In this document: positions 1-7,692 of the stretch, one piece after another
Position numbering within the stretch: position 1 is the stretch's first letter
Layout: the number at the start of each line of letters is the position of its first letter
From: DATJGF01 sp035495315
GTDB taxonomy: Bacteria; Verrucomicrobiota; Verrucomicrobiia; Limisphaerales; UBA8199
DNA length: 25,694 bases
Assembly (NCBI GenBank): GCA_035495315.1
Contig: DATJGF010000239.1
Location: 1 to 25,694 of the forward strand
Direction of reading: 5' to 3'
Translations under genes and position numbers: made by a program
Notes under the pieces: model-generated
Told to the model about the DNA's origin: nothing
The model's database searches: none
Seen by the model: only the letters and a program-made list of their open reading frames with translations

Positions 1-129
1 TTGATCTTTAAGTCAACATGCAGCAGCATCTCGCTGCGAATCGCCCCATCGCAGGATGGTTCGTTTCGGGTCGGGTCAACTTCGAGGGTAGAACCGCCGG
101 ACCAGGTTACTAAAATTTTATCATACTAA
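1..129 (+). CDS. Possible 3' end of a gene truncated by the window edge
   Basis: Frame 1 is open from the first base to a TAA at 127-129 (42 codons). The other two plus-strand frames are closed early: frame 2 has TGA at 2-4 and frame 3 has TAA at 9-11. The tail ends ...VTKILSY and shows no recognisable motif. The main support is position: the stop lies only 6 bases before a strong rho-independent terminator on the same strand. A 42-codon open frame can occur by chance at this GC content, so this is tentative and no function is proposed. Confidence 0.35.
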   Translation: MIFKSTCSSISLRIAPSQDGSFRVGSTSRVEPPDQVTKILSY

Positions 130-135
130 CCCTCT

Positions 136-162
136 AACCAGCGGCCTGTGCGCTGGTTTTTT
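136..162 (+). terminator. Rho-independent terminator
   Basis: A perfect 8-bp stem (AACCAGCG at 136-143 with CGCTGGTT at 151-158) encloses a 7-nt loop and runs into six T residues (157-162). It would end transcription of a plus-strand gene entering from the left edge. On the opposite strand no T-tract follows the stem. Confidence 0.8.
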
Positions 163-203
163 ATTTTAGAACTCGTCTCATAAATCCCGAGCGAGGCATG
201 CGC

Positions 204-274
204 GGTAGGGACGGCTCGCCGAGCCGTCCGCTCTCCTGTGCAAAAACGGGCTCGGCCCGCTCGGCGAGTGGGCC
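204..274. repeat. Pair of REP-like hairpins (family C, CTC-GCC-GAG core)
   Basis: Two hairpins lie about 25 bp apart. The first is a perfect 9-bp stem, GGACGGCTC (209-217) with GAGCCGTCC (221-229), loop GCC. The second (254-274) has the same core in opposite orientation, with a 9-bp stem containing one mismatch. A related hairpin at 18120-18140 keeps the pairing with different stem bases. On the minus strand a run of five T (242-246) follows the second hairpin by a few bases, so the pair may also act as a weak terminator for the lipoyl transferase gene that ends at 295. Confidence 0.65.
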
Positions 275-294
275 CCACCATTATAAGATGGTTT

Positions 295-987
295 CTACCT
301 TTTCTCGTTGTAAGCCGACTGCGAGTATTTCCGCTGCTCCAACTCCCGGACCCGCCCACTCAGCACTTGGTCGATACGAAATTCCGTCCATCGCACCCTC
401 TCACCAAGCTCCGCACTCCTCAGCATCGCTTGCTGCCAATCGGCTCGGCTAATGGAGATCGAAGGCGATTGGACTGAGCCTTGAATCAACAACACATGGC
501 GCGTTCGCCTTTGCGCCGCTCCGGCAATTTTTCGTCCACGCCAAAGCAGGTCGAACCGTTCGAAGCCTGCAAAGCATTGCCCAGGCGATGTCTTAACCGG
601 GTGCGGCGCCAGTTCAGTAACCACGCCCAGTCTGGCGAAGGCGGCCTGAATCCACTCGTGCACACGCCGGTAACTTTCAATTGCCGAAAGGCTGTGCCAT
701 GAATGGTGTGCCGGCCACACCAGGCTGTAGGTCCAGTCGGCGTCGTGCGGCACTATCCCGCCGCCGGTCGGACGCCGCACCAGCGGACGCAGCGCGGTTA
801 AGCGTTTCACCTCGGCATAATTTTGGAAATAGCCGAATGAAGCCGCCGGTTCAGTCCAGCCATAGAACCGCAGGATCGGTTGGCTGATTTGCGGCGCGGC
901 TTCCATCAGCGCCTCATCCAGCGCCATATTGAACGCCGCCGGGTTTTTTGATGTGTCGATGTATTGGCGCTGGTCCGAAAGGTTCAT
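295..987 (-). CDS. LipM-like octanoyl/lipoyl protein transferase (BPL/LplA/LipB superfamily)
   Basis: A 230-residue cytoplasmic enzyme predicted to attach octanoyl or lipoyl groups to lipoyl domains such as that of AceF encoded in this window. The N-terminus has the usual NMALDEAL motif (residues 20-27). RRPTGGGIVPHD (71-82) is the ligand-binding loop, and GRKIAGAAQRR (151-161) holds the conserved Lys153. Cys138, in QCFAGFERFDLL, lies where LipM octanoyltransferases carry their catalytic cysteine, which favours transferase over ATP-dependent ligase; this is inference by motif. The start is ATG at 985-987, with GAGAGG 4 bases upstream as a plausible ribosome site. A 24-bp motif shared with the region upstream of the second lipoyl ligase lies immediately upstream (1001-1024). 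The next gene upstream on the same strand is the RNB exoribonuclease. Alternative: a plain lipoate ligase. Confidence 0.85.
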   Translation of the reverse strand: MNLSDQRQYIDTSKNPAAFNMALDEALMEAAPQISQPILRFYGWTEPAASFGYFQNYAEVKRLTALRPLVRRPTGGGIVPHDADWTYSLVWPAHHSWHSLSAIESYRRVHEWIQAAFARLGVVTELAPHPVKTSPGQCFAGFERFDLLWRGRKIAGAAQRRTRHVLLIQGSVQSPSISISRADWQQAMLRSAELGERVRWTEFRIDQVLSGRVRELEQRKYSQSAYNEKR

Positions 988-1000
988 GCAACCTCTCTAG

Positions 1001-1215
1001 TGTAGGAGACGACGTGAGGAGACTCAAACCCACTCGTTGTCTTCGTCTTCGTCGTCCTCGTTCTCGATCTCGTCCTCGATCTCCTGATAGACTTTAAGAG
1101 ATTAGGATTAGGACTCCGATTATCCGTTCCTAATCCTAATCTCTTAATTCGAGGACGAGGACGATCGCTCAGGGGACCTCAAATTGATCACGGTCTCCTT
1201 ACGTCATCCCCTACA
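1001..1215. repeat. 215-bp foldback (MITE-like) element
   Basis: Nested inverted repeats span almost the whole gap between two minus-strand genes. The outer ends, 1001-1023 and 1193-1215, are inverted copies of one 23-mer with 20 matches. The next pair is a perfect 11-mer (CTCGTCCTCGA at 1069-1079, complement at 1149-1159). The inner pair is a perfect 20-bp inverted repeat (1094-1113 and 1128-1147) rich in ATTAGGATTAGG, around a 14-nt loop. Low-complexity TCGTCTTCGTCG sequence lies between. No open frame and no clear target duplication were seen. Transcribed from the right, it would form one long hairpin between the RNB gene and the lipoyl transferase gene. Confidence 0.7.
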
Positions 1216-1218
1216 CGG

Positions 1219-2676
1219 CTAACTCCGCGCCAAATCAATAAACCCGTGTGCCACATTAACCCCACTCAGCCGAACACGAACCTTGTCCCCCACATCCAAT
1301 CCTTGCGCCCCTTGCACGACGCGTCCTTCGGCCGGAAACGTCAGCAACCTCACATACGTCCCTTTGGGCGAAGCCCCGGTGATGATGCCATCGAAAACCT
1401 CACCGATCCGCCCGCTCAGCAAACTCGCCGCGACCACCTTGTGCATCAAGCGCTCGACCTTCCGCGCCGCATCCTCGCGCTCGGTGCAATGGACCGCAAT
1501 CCCGCTAAGTTCACTTTCGCTGTACGGCCCAGGTCGTCCCCCCGCGCTGGCCTTCAAAAGCCGCTGGGTAACCAGGTCAGCATACCGCCGGTTCGGCGCC
1601 GTCGAATGTGTGTAATCATTCACCGCCAGCCCAAAGTGACCCTCGTGCTCGGCGCCCGGTGTCTCCACAATATATTCGCCCGGGCCAAGCAGCTTCACGA
1701 TCGAAATCGACAAATCAGGAAAATGTTCCGGGTCGGCTGCCTGTCGCTGTTCCAGGAACTGGCACAACGCCCGCGGATCAGGGGTAGCGGGCAAATTAGA
1801 GCCAAATTGAGCAGCAATCGCCTGGATTCTATCCCACCGCCGCGGCGTCTTCACAACGCGTCGCAGAGACAAGCAGCCCTTTTCACGCAGATACCGGGCC
1901 ATCCCAACATTGGCCGCGACCATGAAGCTTTCAATGATGTCTTCCGCGGCATTGTGCCGCCGAACCTCCAGGCCCTTCACCTCGTCACCGGCCAGGACCG
2001 GCGTCGCTTCAATCGATCCAAACGTCAGCGCGCCGTGCTGCTTGCGTAATGCCCGCAACTTTTCTGACGTGGCTTTTTGCAGACGAAGCTGAGCCTCCAT
2101 GCCAGGCACCGCAGCAGCAGCCGGCGGCAAAGGTCCCCTGCCCTCCAGCCACGCACCGGTGGAACTGTAAGCCAGCTTGGCTCGATTGCGCACCAAGCCG
2201 GGATACACATCCTGCGCGATTACTTCCCCTGAGTCCTGGACCCGCAGTTCGATGATCATCGACGAACGGTCCTGGGCATCCAGCAAGGAGGTCAGGCCGG
2301 TCGAGAGTTCCGCCGGCAACATCGGAAAGATCGCCACCCCGGTATAGACCGAGGTCGCCTCCGCAGCCGCGCGCCGATCCAGCAGCGAGCCTTGCGCGGC
2401 CGCCCACTCGACATCCGCAATTCCGATCAGCAAGCGAACCGCCCCATCCGGCAACGCCTCCACATACTCCACCTGATCAAGATCCCGCGAGGTGTCGTTG
2501 TCAACGGACGACCAAAGTAACTCCCGCAAATCGCGACCCGACGGCGCGCTCGCCGCTGCTGCTTGCTGCAACGACTCGGCCTCCTGCAGCACCTCGCGTG
2601 GAAAATCCGGATGAAACCCGGCCTCCACCATCGCTTGATGCGCGCGAGCTTTCAAATTCAACGGGCTGTTTGGCAT
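1219..2676 (-). CDS. RNB-domain (RNase II/R family) exoribonuclease
   Basis: A 485-residue protein predicted to degrade single-stranded RNA 3' to 5' in the cytoplasm. The RNB domain begins with DNDTSRDLDQ (residues 59-68), giving metal-site aspartates Asp59, Asp65 and Asp67. It continues with GIADVEW, SVYTGVAIFPMLP and LLDAQDRS, and ends with HFGLAVNDYTHSTAPNRRYA, the family's signature around the RNA-end-binding arginines. A short C-terminal S1-like segment (GEVFDGIITGASPKGTYVRL) follows. It is shorter than classical RNase II or RNase R and lacks N-terminal cold-shock domains. The fourth aspartate of the E. coli site (Asp210) corresponds to Gln68 here. I recall the same DLDQ form from other bacterial RNB proteins, so it need not mean inactivity. 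The start is ATG at 2674-2676 with no convincing Shine-Dalgarno sequence. Confidence 0.9.
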   Translation of the reverse strand: MPNSPLNLKARAHQAMVEAGFHPDFPREVLQEAESLQQAAAASAPSGRDLRELLWSSVDNDTSRDLDQVEYVEALPDGAVRLLIGIADVEWAAAQGSLLDRRAAAEATSVYTGVAIFPMLPAELSTGLTSLLDAQDRSSMIIELRVQDSGEVIAQDVYPGLVRNRAKLAYSSTGAWLEGRGPLPPAAAAVPGMEAQLRLQKATSEKLRALRKQHGALTFGSIEATPVLAGDEVKGLEVRRHNAAEDIIESFMVAANVGMARYLREKGCLSLRRVVKTPRRWDRIQAIAAQFGSNLPATPDPRALCQFLEQRQAADPEHFPDLSISIVKLLGPGEYIVETPGAEHEGHFGLAVNDYTHSTAPNRRYADLVTQRLLKASAGGRPGPYSESELSGIAVHCTEREDAARKVERLMHKVVAASLLSGRIGEVFDGIITGASPKGTYVRLLTFPAEGRVVQGAQGLDVGDKVRVRLSGVNVAHGFIDLARS

Positions 2677-2825
2677 AAATTATTAGCGGACGAAAAAATG
2701 ACGTCTTGGCTCATCGCGCAGTGTGGATCCACGATTTTTTTGCACCATCCCGAAGGGATACTCGAGAATAGCCCAACGTTTCAACGACGTTTCAACGTTG
2801 AGACGAGACGTGGTGGTGCGATAAA
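2677..2825. other. Intergenic, upstream of the RNB gene; small palindromes
   Basis: No gene is seen. ATCCCGAAGGGAT (about 2748-2760) is a small perfect hairpin followed by ATACTCGAGAATAGCCC, which resembles a dispersed element I associate with this phylum (recollection, unverified). Just after it an 11-mer, ACGTTTCAACG, occurs twice in tandem. The RNB promoter should lie here on the minus strand, but no hexamer pair stands out. Confidence 0.4.
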
Positions 2826-2970
2826 TCAATCCATCACCGGGGAAACCGCTAAAGCGGTTCGGGACCATCCTGCGCACCCCGAGCCCCCAGCTCAAGCTGG
2901 GCGTTAATGAGAGGGTTAAGCTGGGGGTTAATGCGAGGGTCTCGCGAAACTTGACTGGCCGAAGGTGCAC
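2826..2970 (+). repeat. Family B intergenic repeat, copy 1
   Basis: The unit contains two hairpins in fixed order. The first is AACCGCT-AA-AGCGGTT (2844-2859). The second is CCCAGCT-CA-AGCTGGG (2886-2901), followed by GTTAATGAGAGGGTTAAG and ending in CTCGCGAAACTTGACT. The same order and flanks recur at 3181-3347, so this is a dispersed repeat rather than chance. Confidence 0.75.
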
Positions 2971-3072
2971 ATGACAAAAGGAAATGTATGTACAGGTGCC
3001 TTGATAGTAGCTCGCATCGAAGGATTACCAGGGCAAACCACGCACAGCAGTTGTGCCGACAGCACTCCCTCC

Positions 3073-3183
3073 TATTAACGCCCAACTTGAGTCTCTCATT
3101 AACACCCCGCTTGAGCGGGGTGCAGAAGTGGCCTGGACTCGTTGGAACCGCTTCCAGCGGTTTCCCGTCCGAGTGCTTGATCA
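3073..3183 (-). repeat. Family B intergenic repeat, inverted copy
   Basis: Read on the minus strand this copy has the same hairpin pair: GGAAACCGCT...AGCGGTTCC, then an ACCCCGCT-CA-AGCGGGGT stem (3104-3121) followed by GTTAATGAGAG. The second stem differs from the AGCT stem of the other copies at positions that change on both sides, so pairing is kept. The copy abuts copy 2 head to head around the palindrome TTGATCAA at 3177-3184. Confidence 0.7.
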
Positions 3184-3347
3184 ATCCGACACCGGGGGAA
3201 ACCGCTAAAAGCGGTTCGGGACCATGCTGCGCACCCGAGCCCCCAGCTCAAGCTGGGGGTTAATGAGAGGGTTAAGGCTGGGGGTTAATGAAAGGTTAAG
3301 CTGCGGGTAATGAGGGCCTCGCGAAACTTGACTTTCCGAACGTGCAA
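3181..3347 (+). repeat. Family B intergenic repeat, copy 2
   Basis: A close direct copy of 2826-2970: TCAATCC, then ACCGGGGGAAACCGCT, the shared segments GCGGTTCGGGACCAT and CCCCCAGCTCAAGCTGGG, and a CTCGCGAAACTTGACT tail. The GGTTAATGAGAG tail motif is partly reiterated (three degenerate GGTTAATG/GGTAATG units). Confidence 0.75.
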
Positions 3348-3628
3348 ATAGAAAAAGCTATTGTATCGAAACGGATTCAAGCGGTGGTATTCGGGCGCGT
3401 CTGCCACAGCGGCGAATTCAGCCCAGAAAATCATATCGCTACAGAGCCGATTCGATTCCTCAGCATCTGTCAGCATTCGTTGGCCGTTCCCGAATTAATC
3501 CGACGCCGGTTCAGTACTTCGCCTGATGAATCGGGCGTTTCGCACGGGCTTAGCAGGATGCGAATTTCACTAATTTTTATTTACTTCAAAAAAGGGCTGG
3601 TGTACTATTCACGCTAATAGTCCAGCTT
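3348..3628. other. Intergenic leader upstream of prepilin-like gene 1
   Basis: No gene or strong repeat is visible. The last 70 bases before the start codon are AT-rich and contain TGTACTAT (3601-3608), which could be a -10 region for the downstream gene. No matching -35 hexamer is evident, so no promoter is called. The ATG at 3629 has no obvious ribosome-binding site. Confidence 0.3.
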
Positions 3629-4549
3629 ATGAACACGAACGTGAACCCTGCTATCGTTCAACCTACTACACATCCCACCAAGCGCCTGAACCGCACTTGC
3701 TCGCGCGGCGCCGGCTTCACCCTCATCGAATTGCTGGTCGTCATCGCGATCATTGCCATTCTGGCCGCCATGCTTCTGCCCGCTTTGGGCCGTGCCAAGC
3801 TTAAAGCCCAGAACATCCAATGCATGTCAAACAATCGCCAGTTGATTCTCGGCTGGCACATGTATTCTGTAGATTTCCAGGATCGCGTGGCAAATAACTT
3901 TACCATTCCCGGCACCGAGAACGCCATCAACAGCAAGAAGTTCGACAACTGGGTTAACAATGTCATCACCTGGGGCGCCGGTGGAAGCGTCGACGACGTC
4001 AGCAATACGAATGTCGCCTGGGTGAAAAACGGCGTGCTCTCCACATATGTGGGCGGATCTCTGGGTGTGTATAAATGTCCGGCAGATGTTTACCTGAGTT
4101 CACGACAAAGATCCGCCGGTTTCACTACCCGCCTGCGCAGCAACTCGATGAATGCGCTGTTCGGTTACAGCGGTACTGATGGCCATGACGACAGAGACGG
4201 AAAAGCCTGGTGGAATCAAAGCTATCGACAGTTCATAAAGCAAACCACCGTTCCGACTCCGGCAAATACATGGGTTACATTGGACGAACATGCGGACTCG
4301 ATCAATGACGGCTTTTTCATTAATGATATCACCTCGAGCGCATGGGGAGACACGCCAGGATCATACCATGGTGGTGGATGTGGGTTCTCTTTTGCAGATG
4401 GGCATGCTGAGATCCATAAGTGGAAAAGCGCAACTTCCATTTACACTGTCCAATTCATCAGCACCGGCGGCTACAAGCCATTCGACGCTATGGGAAAAGT
4501 AGATTGGCAATGGTACGCAGATCGGACTGGCTACATCCTCGTCCGTTAA
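3629..4549 (+). CDS. Prepilin-like (type II secretion pseudopilin-type) protein with H-X9-DG motif, copy 1
   Basis: A 306-residue protein with a type III (prepilin) signal. A basic leader is followed by G29|FTLIE, the prepilin peptidase site, with Glu34 at mature position 5 and then a hydrophobic helix (LLVVIAIIAILAAMLLPAL). It would be anchored in the inner membrane by that helix or assembled into a pilus-like fibre, with the rest facing the periplasm. Near the C-terminus HGGGCGFSFADGH is the H-X9-DG motif of the large prepilin-like families abundant in Verrucomicrobiota and Planctomycetota. LGVYKCPAD and DSINDGFF are shared with the second copy at 7693-8601. No secretion-machine genes lie nearby, so it is probably a stand-alone surface or fibre component; its exact role is unknown. 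It converges with the FG-GAP gene, with a 93-bp gap. Confidence 0.88.
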   Translation: MNTNVNPAIVQPTTHPTKRLNRTCSRGAGFTLIELLVVIAIIAILAAMLLPALGRAKLKAQNIQCMSNNRQLILGWHMYSVDFQDRVANNFTIPGTENAINSKKFDNWVNNVITWGAGGSVDDVSNTNVAWVKNGVLSTYVGGSLGVYKCPADVYLSSRQRSAGFTTRLRSNSMNALFGYSGTDGHDDRDGKAWWNQSYRQFIKQTTVPTPANTWVTLDEHADSINDGFFINDITSSAWGDTPGSYHGGGCGFSFADGHAEIHKWKSATSIYTVQFISTGGYKPFDAMGKVDWQWYADRTGYILVR

Positions 4550-4642
4550 TACCAGCCCAATCAATTACTGGCTCTGTAGAACCAAGCCTCGCGCGTGCCG
4601 TAAATCCGGCATTTGCACCTCGAAAACAGCCTCTGAAGCTGC

Positions 4643-6964
4643 TCAACGCGTTGAGGAGATATCGTGATACCGATCGACCGCGAGATCTCGTAGGGATGTT
4701 ACTTTCCCATTCGTCCATCGGATTTCAGCACTTTCCACTCGGCTGCTTTCCCCCACGCCAAAATGAACCGTGTTAGCGTGTTGCGAGCGATGTGAATCCC
4801 CATTCACGATCTCTCGCACCACGTTCCGCCCCCCATACTGAATCGTCACGCGCGCGCCCACCGGCGATTTTCCATTTCCTTCGTCCCGAAATCGGAAACC
4901 AATCCAGTGTCCGCCATCTTGCAGACTGTTTTTGAAAACCTTCATTGTCTGCTTCACCTCCGGCCATACTTCCAAACTTGTCACCACGAGGTCCACGCGC
5001 CCGTCGCCATCGAGATCATCGGCGACGACGTTCCTGCAATCCTGTTCCAGCGCTACGCCCGCCAAGTGCCCGATTTCCACGAATGATTTGCCGGCTCGAT
5101 TAAGGAACAACCGATTCTTTTCGTAGCCGCCATACGACCAGCCGCGTCCGCGCGTCCGGCTGAACTTTTCGATGAAGTATTTACTCGCAGTGACGTCGTC
5201 GACCTCATCGCCGACAAACATATCGTGCAGCCAGAACTCCGGCTCGTACTCGCGAACGGTTTGCGTGCTCTCGAGCCCGTTTGCGATGTAGACATCAGGA
5301 AAACCATCGTTATCGAAATCAAACGCGCTGCCGCCCCATGACCAGCCCGACCGCGCGATCGAATCGCTCATTGCGGTTTGCTCGAAACCACCCTCGGAGC
5401 GCGCCAGCAAAAGCCGGTTCCCGAAAGTCATCGCCGAACGCATCCCACGATCGTCGGCCGAATATGGCCGAGATAATCCCAGATGCTCCAACCGGTCGAC
5501 CGTGGTCGAGGGCATCCCGATCATCAGCAGGTCAAGCCGTCCGTCGGCATTAAAATCCGCCAAGGCGAGCCCCATGCCGAACCCATGCCACTCACCGACC
5601 CATTCGCGCGTCACCTCAGTAAAATGCCCCTGGCCGTCGTTCCTGTAGACGTCCAGCCCGGCGAAATCGCTCGCGGTGACGAGGTCCGGGTGCCCGTCAT
5701 TATTAAGATCGGCCAGTGAAGCGCTGTAGACACGGCGCCCGCGTTTTGCGGCTAATCCCGCGGCCTCCGTCGCATCGGTAAAGTTTCCCTGGCCGTCGTT
5801 GACCAGCAGGTACGACGGCCAGCTATCGGTCGCATCGTAATAATTCGGACGGAGGATCTGCCCCAGCGTCGGCACCTTGTATTGCCCCAGAAAAATGTCA
5901 AGGTCGCCATCGCGGTCGATGTCGCCGCACGTCAGCGCCATCGCGTTCCGCAACGGCGGGTCGGCTTTCCAAACCTGCAGGGGCGGATCGTCGAAAGTCC
6001 CTGGCGAGCTGCCCTTGAAAAGGAACAAGCCCTGGGAATTCGCGCACAACAAATCCGCCCGGCCGTCGCCGTCGAAATCTGCAATCACGGCGCTCTTCAG
6101 AAGTTGGATGGGATGCCGGCATAGTGTTTGGCGTTCGTAGTGATCAGGGCCGTTGCGCCGATAAAGGAGGTTCTGGCCGGCGAGAATGATCTCCGAGAAG
6201 CCGTCGCCATCGAGGTCGTAAACGATTAAGGGATCGATCGACGCCAGCTTGTCTCCGGTCACAATTGTCTCCTGCAGAATCGGCTGGAAAGGGGGCTCGC
6301 CGGTCCTCGTTTTGAGAGCCAGGTGGCTGGCATCTATCCTCTGCACCGGCTGGAATTCGTCATTCGTTCCTTTTGGCGCCCAGTAAACTGGCAGGTCACC
6401 TTCAAGCACGGCCCTTTGGTTCTTTTGAGAATTAGTCAACCGGGCGGCGAAGTAAAAATGGCTTTTGGAAGGATTCCCCTGTTCGTCGGGATCAAAACGG
6501 TTGTGACGAAACTCGATATTGTCGAGATTCCAGCCGTCGCGCGCGAAACCTTCGACCAATGAACGCCATTCTGCGGATGATAATTTTCGACCGGCCGTTC
6601 TCCCATCGTAGAGTTTGATTCCATGGGGCAGGTCTTGCCCGCTGTCCCAATTCGGTACCGCAATTTCGTCCAAGGGAAAGCGAGCCAGCAGCTCGAGCTT
6701 ATTCGTCGTTACATTAATCAAATCCCAGAACGACTCGAATGTCCGTCCACACTCCTGGGCAAGCATTTCTTTGGCCCAATAAGTTTTATCAGCCTGCTCC
6801 TCGCGTCCTTGCAGCGACGATTTTGTCGCACTGAAAACCGTCGGTGACTGGTCCTCGACCTCGGCGGAAGGTTTATGGGAGGCATTCCCGAGCCACAATC
6901 GCGAGAGTATTACAGCCAGCAACAGGAACAGCAGCAATCCCAAGCGCGCCTTAAATGAACTCAT
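4643..6964 (-). CDS. Secreted FG-GAP/VCBS repeat protein with C-terminal ASPIC/UnbV domain (CRTAC1-like)
   Basis: About 773 residues from the ATG at 6964. The protein begins MSSFKARLGLLLFLLLAVIL, a signal peptide or membrane anchor; an ATG at 7003 and a further upstream start at 7012 are possible but would place extra residues before it. A unique N-terminal region of roughly 230 residues is followed by at least seven Ca2+-binding beta-propeller loops of DxDxDG type (DLDGDGFSE, DFDGDGRAD, DIDRDGDLD, DLNNDGHPD, DFNADGRLD, DFDNDGFPD, DLDGDGRVD). The last ~75 residues match the ASPIC/UnbV domain (VNGDSHRSQHANTVHFGVG). Such proteins are exported and thought to act in adhesion or carbohydrate/protein binding; the ligand is unknown. 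It lies between two prepilin-like genes on the other strand, so a surface role for the group is plausible but unproven. Confidence 0.9.
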   Translation of the reverse strand: MSSFKARLGLLLFLLLAVILSRLWLGNASHKPSAEVEDQSPTVFSATKSSLQGREEQADKTYWAKEMLAQECGRTFESFWDLINVTTNKLELLARFPLDEIAVPNWDSGQDLPHGIKLYDGRTAGRKLSSAEWRSLVEGFARDGWNLDNIEFRHNRFDPDEQGNPSKSHFYFAARLTNSQKNQRAVLEGDLPVYWAPKGTNDEFQPVQRIDASHLALKTRTGEPPFQPILQETIVTGDKLASIDPLIVYDLDGDGFSEIILAGQNLLYRRNGPDHYERQTLCRHPIQLLKSAVIADFDGDGRADLLCANSQGLFLFKGSSPGTFDDPPLQVWKADPPLRNAMALTCGDIDRDGDLDIFLGQYKVPTLGQILRPNYYDATDSWPSYLLVNDGQGNFTDATEAAGLAAKRGRRVYSASLADLNNDGHPDLVTASDFAGLDVYRNDGQGHFTEVTREWVGEWHGFGMGLALADFNADGRLDLLMIGMPSTTVDRLEHLGLSRPYSADDRGMRSAMTFGNRLLLARSEGGFEQTAMSDSIARSGWSWGGSAFDFDNDGFPDVYIANGLESTQTVREYEPEFWLHDMFVGDEVDDVTASKYFIEKFSRTRGRGWSYGGYEKNRLFLNRAGKSFVEIGHLAGVALEQDCRNVVADDLDGDGRVDLVVTSLEVWPEVKQTMKVFKNSLQDGGHWIGFRFRDEGNGKSPVGARVTIQYGGRNVVREIVNGDSHRSQHANTVHFGVGESSRVESAEIRWTNGKVTSLRDLAVDRYHDISSTR

Positions 6965-7096
6965 GGGAAATGGCGACGTGTCTGAGCCAACACGCCTCGC
7001 CATGGGCAGCACTAAGCATCAGCAAGCAAATCAAGGGTCTAAATTAGGAGGAAACAGCTCACGGGGAAAGTGCGTTTTCGATTCGGGGATTCGCAC

Positions 7097-7260
7097 TGGC
7101 GCATCCGGACGCTGCCCCGGAACGCCGGATTCATCCGGCAGGGCATGGTTGACCGCAGCCATCTGCCGCATAAATGCAGCATTCCGCTCGCCTTCTCGAT
7201 TACGCTCGGGGGCAGTGTCCGGATGCGCCAATTCGCAGACTCCCCCCGGAACGCCGGATT
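7097..7260. repeat. Inverted-repeat region with CCGGAACGCCGGATT direct repeats
   Basis: A perfect 14-bp inverted repeat (TGGCGCATCCGGAC at 7097-7110, complement at 7217-7230) spans 134 bp. CCGGAACGCCGGATT appears at 7117-7131 and again at 7246-7260. The first copy forms the start of a perfect hairpin, GCCGGA-TTCA-TCCGGC (7124-7139). TTCATCCGGCAG recurs at 7371-7382. No gene is seen between the FG-GAP start and 7262. Confidence 0.6.
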
Positions 7261-7261
7261 T

Positions 7262-7345
7262 ACGCCTGGAAAACCGCTGAATGAAGCGGTTCGAATCGGT
7301 CCAGCGTACAGCCCCCCAGCTGAAGCTGGGGGTTAATAAGAGCAG
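7262..7345 (+). repeat. Family B intergenic repeat, copy 4 (diverged)
   Basis: The two-hairpin order of family B is kept: AACCGCT (7272-7278) with AGCGGTT (7285-7291), here with a 6-nt loop, then CCCCCAGCT-GA-AGCTGGGGG (7313-7332), followed by GTTAATAAGAG. The middle segment has diverged from copies 1 and 2 while both stems are perfect. Confidence 0.65.
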
Positions 7346-7367
7346 GCGACCGCAACTGCATGGATTG

Positions 7368-7417
7368 GAATTCATCCGGCAGCAGTAGATATGAAGCCTT
7401 TTCTGTTGGATGAATTC
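7368..7417. repeat. 10-bp inverted repeat
   Basis: GAATTCATCC (7368-7377) and GGATGAATTC (7408-7417) form a perfect 10-bp inverted repeat around 30 bases, in the gap upstream of prepilin-like gene 2. Its role is unknown; no T-tract follows. Confidence 0.4.
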
Positions 7418-7479
7418 GGCATTTTCGCTTCCTAGGGGGAAGCCTCAAAATGCCGCCGATAGTCATATTTTTCTCATCC

Positions 7480-7568
7480 CTCTGCGAATCTCTGCGGTTC
7501 TCGCGCCTCTGCGTTAAAAACTGAAAAACTCAACGCAGAGATGCCGAGAGACGCCGAGGTGCGCAGAG
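7480..7568. repeat. CTCTGCG-type low-complexity inverted repeat
   Basis: CTCTGCGAATCTCTGCGG and GCCTCTGCGTT on the left are mirrored on the right by AACGCAGAGATGCCGAGAG. The core stem CTCTGCGTT (7507-7515) with AACGCAGAG (7532-7540) is perfect, with a 16-nt A-rich loop. This is reminiscent of dispersed CGCAGAG elements seen in several phyla. It lies in the upstream region of prepilin-like gene 2 and shows no coding potential. Confidence 0.5.
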
Positions 7569-7677
7569 CGGACAATCTCAATCGCTGGTGCATTCGACTT
7601 AAATGGCGGTATGCCCCCGCACGACTGTGCCTGAAAAAGCACACTTTCCACCGCACGATAAGCATCGTATTCTAGCC

Positions 7678-7683
7678 AGAGGA
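7678..7683 (+). promoter_or_regulatory. Ribosome-binding site fixing the start of prepilin-like gene 2
   Basis: AGAGGA lies 9 bases before the ATG at 7693. This supports 7693 over the in-frame start 30 codons upstream (7603), which would add an unlikely leader. Confidence 0.6.
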
Positions 7684-7692
7684 TTTGCATCT

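Noticed and set aside
1246..2049. 267-codon plus-strand frame opposite the RNB gene
   Set aside because: It is a shadow of a well-supported exoribonuclease with conserved catalytic motifs on the other strand.
4550..4642. Bidirectional terminator between prepilin-like gene 1 and the FG-GAP gene
   Set aside because: Only short, interrupted complementarity is visible and there is no T-tract on either strand.
7603..7692. Longer form of prepilin-like protein 2 starting at 7603
   Set aside because: A good ribosome site (AGAGGA) precedes the ATG at 7693, and the extra 30 residues would give an implausibly long leader before the prepilin cleavage site.
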